Assembly (NCBI GenBank): GCA_030612485.1
Contig: JAUWNS010000042.1
Coordinates: 1 to 15,402, forward strand
DNA: 15,402 nt
Origin: Candidatus Bipolaricaulota bacterium
Lineage (GTDB): Bacteria > Bipolaricaulota > Bipolaricaulia > UBA7950 > UBA9294
Direction of reading: 5' to 3'
In this document: in pieces, positions 14,539 through 15,402 of the stretch
Numbering within the stretch: the stretch's first letter is position 1
Layout: every line of letters starts with the position of its first letter
Position numbers and translations under genes: made by a program
Notes under the pieces: generated by a model
What the model was told of the DNA's origin: nothing
What the model saw: the letters and a program-made list of their open reading frames with translations, nothing else
The model's database searches: none

Positions 14539-15402
14539 ATGGCGGTCACGATAAGGGATATAGCCAAACAGGCAAAGGTTGCGCGGTCCACTGTTTCCCG
14601 GGCGTTGAACGACAAAGGGAGAATGAGCAGTGCCACTCGGGAGAGGATTCGTCAGCTCGCACAAGAGCTCGGCTACCATCCGAACATGAACGCAAAAGGC
14701 CTGGCAACAAATAAGACAGGGAATATAGGAATTGTCATCAATAAAAGGCATAAGCCCTTGCCTGGTTCTTTCTACGATTTTTACGGAACGATAATAGTAG
14801 GGGTGGAAGAAGCAATACAGAAGCAAGGATATCATCTTATATTCTCGACCACCGATGGTGGGTCTTCTATTCCCCGTTGTGTGGAAGAAAGGTGTGTAGA
14901 TGGCGTAATACTTATGGGTTGTGATATATGTAAAGACCTAATTCTCTCATTAAACAGTACGCCACTGGTTTTGGTGGATAACCATCTCGAGGGGGTAGAC
15001 TCTATAGCGATCGATAATGAAGGAGGGGCCTATAAGGCAGTGGAGTACCTAATCAAGCTGGGCTATCGAGAGATCGGGTTTGTCGCCGAGCGACTTAACG
15101 ACCTGAGTTTCAAAGAGAGGTTTAAAGGTTACAAGTTGGCCCTTAAAGAACATGGCCTAGAATACAACGCAGATCTTGTTGCAGAAGGGCTTACACCACC
15201 CGATTATGGATATGCAGCGATGAGGCAAGTGCTCAAGCGGGGAACTCCTCCAGCTATCTTCGCAGCGAATGACTCGACGGCTGCTGGCGCAATTAAGGCG
15301 ATAAAGGAGAAGGGATTAAGGATTCCTAAAGATATCGCCGTTATTGGCTTCGACGATGGACCCACAGCCCTCCATACTGTCCCACCGCTCACTAGTGTAA
15401 GG
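14539..15402 (+). CDS. LacI-family transcriptional regulator (3' end outside window)
   Basis: The frame runs open from ATG 14539 to the last base and gives 288 residues of a family that usually has about 330-350. Residues 3-25 are the LacI helix-turn-helix (VTIRDIAKQAKVARSTVSRAL), followed by NDKGRMSSATRERI, the hinge region LGYHPNMNAKGLATNKTGNIG, and a periplasmic-binding-protein-like sensor with DGVILMG, LVDNHLEGVDSIAIDNEGGA, PPAIFAANDSTAAGAI and DIAVIGFDDG. Such proteins repress sugar genes and release DNA when a sugar binds. The target may be the operon to its left, genes beyond the window, or both. The gene is AT-richer than its neighbours (two sampled 60-base lines near 40% GC, against 77% in one line of the kinase gene) and uses many ATA and AAA codons. 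There is no clear ribosome site; the start is fixed by the alignment of the HTH. Confidence 0.93.
   Translation, partial: MAVTIRDIAKQAKVARSTVSRALNDKGRMSSATRERIRQLAQELGYHPNMNAKGLATNKTGNIGIVINKRHKPLPGSFYDFYGTIIVGVEEAIQKQGYHLIFSTTDGGSSIPRCVEERCVDGVILMGCDICKDLILSLNSTPLVLVDNHLEGVDSIAIDNEGGAYKAVEYLIKLGYREIGFVAERLNDLSFKERFKGYKLALKEHGLEYNADLVAEGLTPPDYGYAAMRQVLKRGTPPAIFAANDSTAAGAIKAIKEKGLRIPKDIAVIGFDDGPTALHTVPPLTSVR

Noticed and set aside
1..15402. CRISPR arrays, tRNA or rRNA genes, insertion sequences, attachment sites
   Set aside because: I saw no regularly spaced repeats, no cloverleaf or rRNA signature, and no transposase, integrase or terminal inverted repeats on either strand.

Overview
The window (15.4 kb, every supported gene on the + strand, very tightly packed) reads as a bacterial island for uptake and synthesis of glycosylated-glycerate compatible solutes. 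The organism looks like a diderm bacterium of moderate-to-high GC. The one complete binding protein has a Sec signal peptide with no lipobox cysteine, which suits a periplasm, and most starts have good AGGAGG-type ribosome sites. Mannosylglycerate-type solutes are typical of thermophilic or salt-stressed bacteria, so a thermophile is plausible. A candidate phylum such as Bipolaricaulota is only a guess; the sequence alone does not fix the taxon.

Region 1 (1-5296) is one operon entering from the left. It holds the C-terminus of an ABC solute-binding protein, an intercistronic hairpin, MalF-type and MalG-type permeases, a MalK/UgpC/MsmX-type ATPase, a mannosylglycerate synthase (GT78, Rhodothermus type) and a mannose-1-phosphate guanylyltransferase. 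The last two form a pathway: ManC makes GDP-mannose and Mgs transfers the mannose to D-glycerate in a single step.

Region 2 (5297-7138) holds a perfect 18-bp palindrome and then a most unusual regulator, a GntR winged-helix domain fused to a complete carbohydrate-binding-protein domain with no signal peptide. After it come a near-consensus sigma70 promoter and a leader of about 120 nt.

Region 3 (7139-14483) is a second operon: periplasmic binding protein, hairpin, MalF-type and MalG-type permeases, a GT4 glycosyltransferase, a GT81-like glycosyltransferase (glucosylglycerate or glucosyl-3-phosphoglycerate synthase family) and a glycerate 2-kinase. It has no ATPase gene, so the region 1 ATPase may energise both importers. 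The two glycosyltransferases with a glycerate kinase and no phosphatase suggest handling of glucosylglycerate and mannosylglucosylglycerate through unphosphorylated glycerate.

Region 4 (14484-15402) holds the start of a LacI-family regulator, cut off by the window end. It is clearly more AT-rich than the genes before it and appears to be transcribed almost without a leader. No tRNA, rRNA, CRISPR array or insertion sequence was seen. No stretch over 300 bases lacks a gene; the longest gap is 6898-7138.
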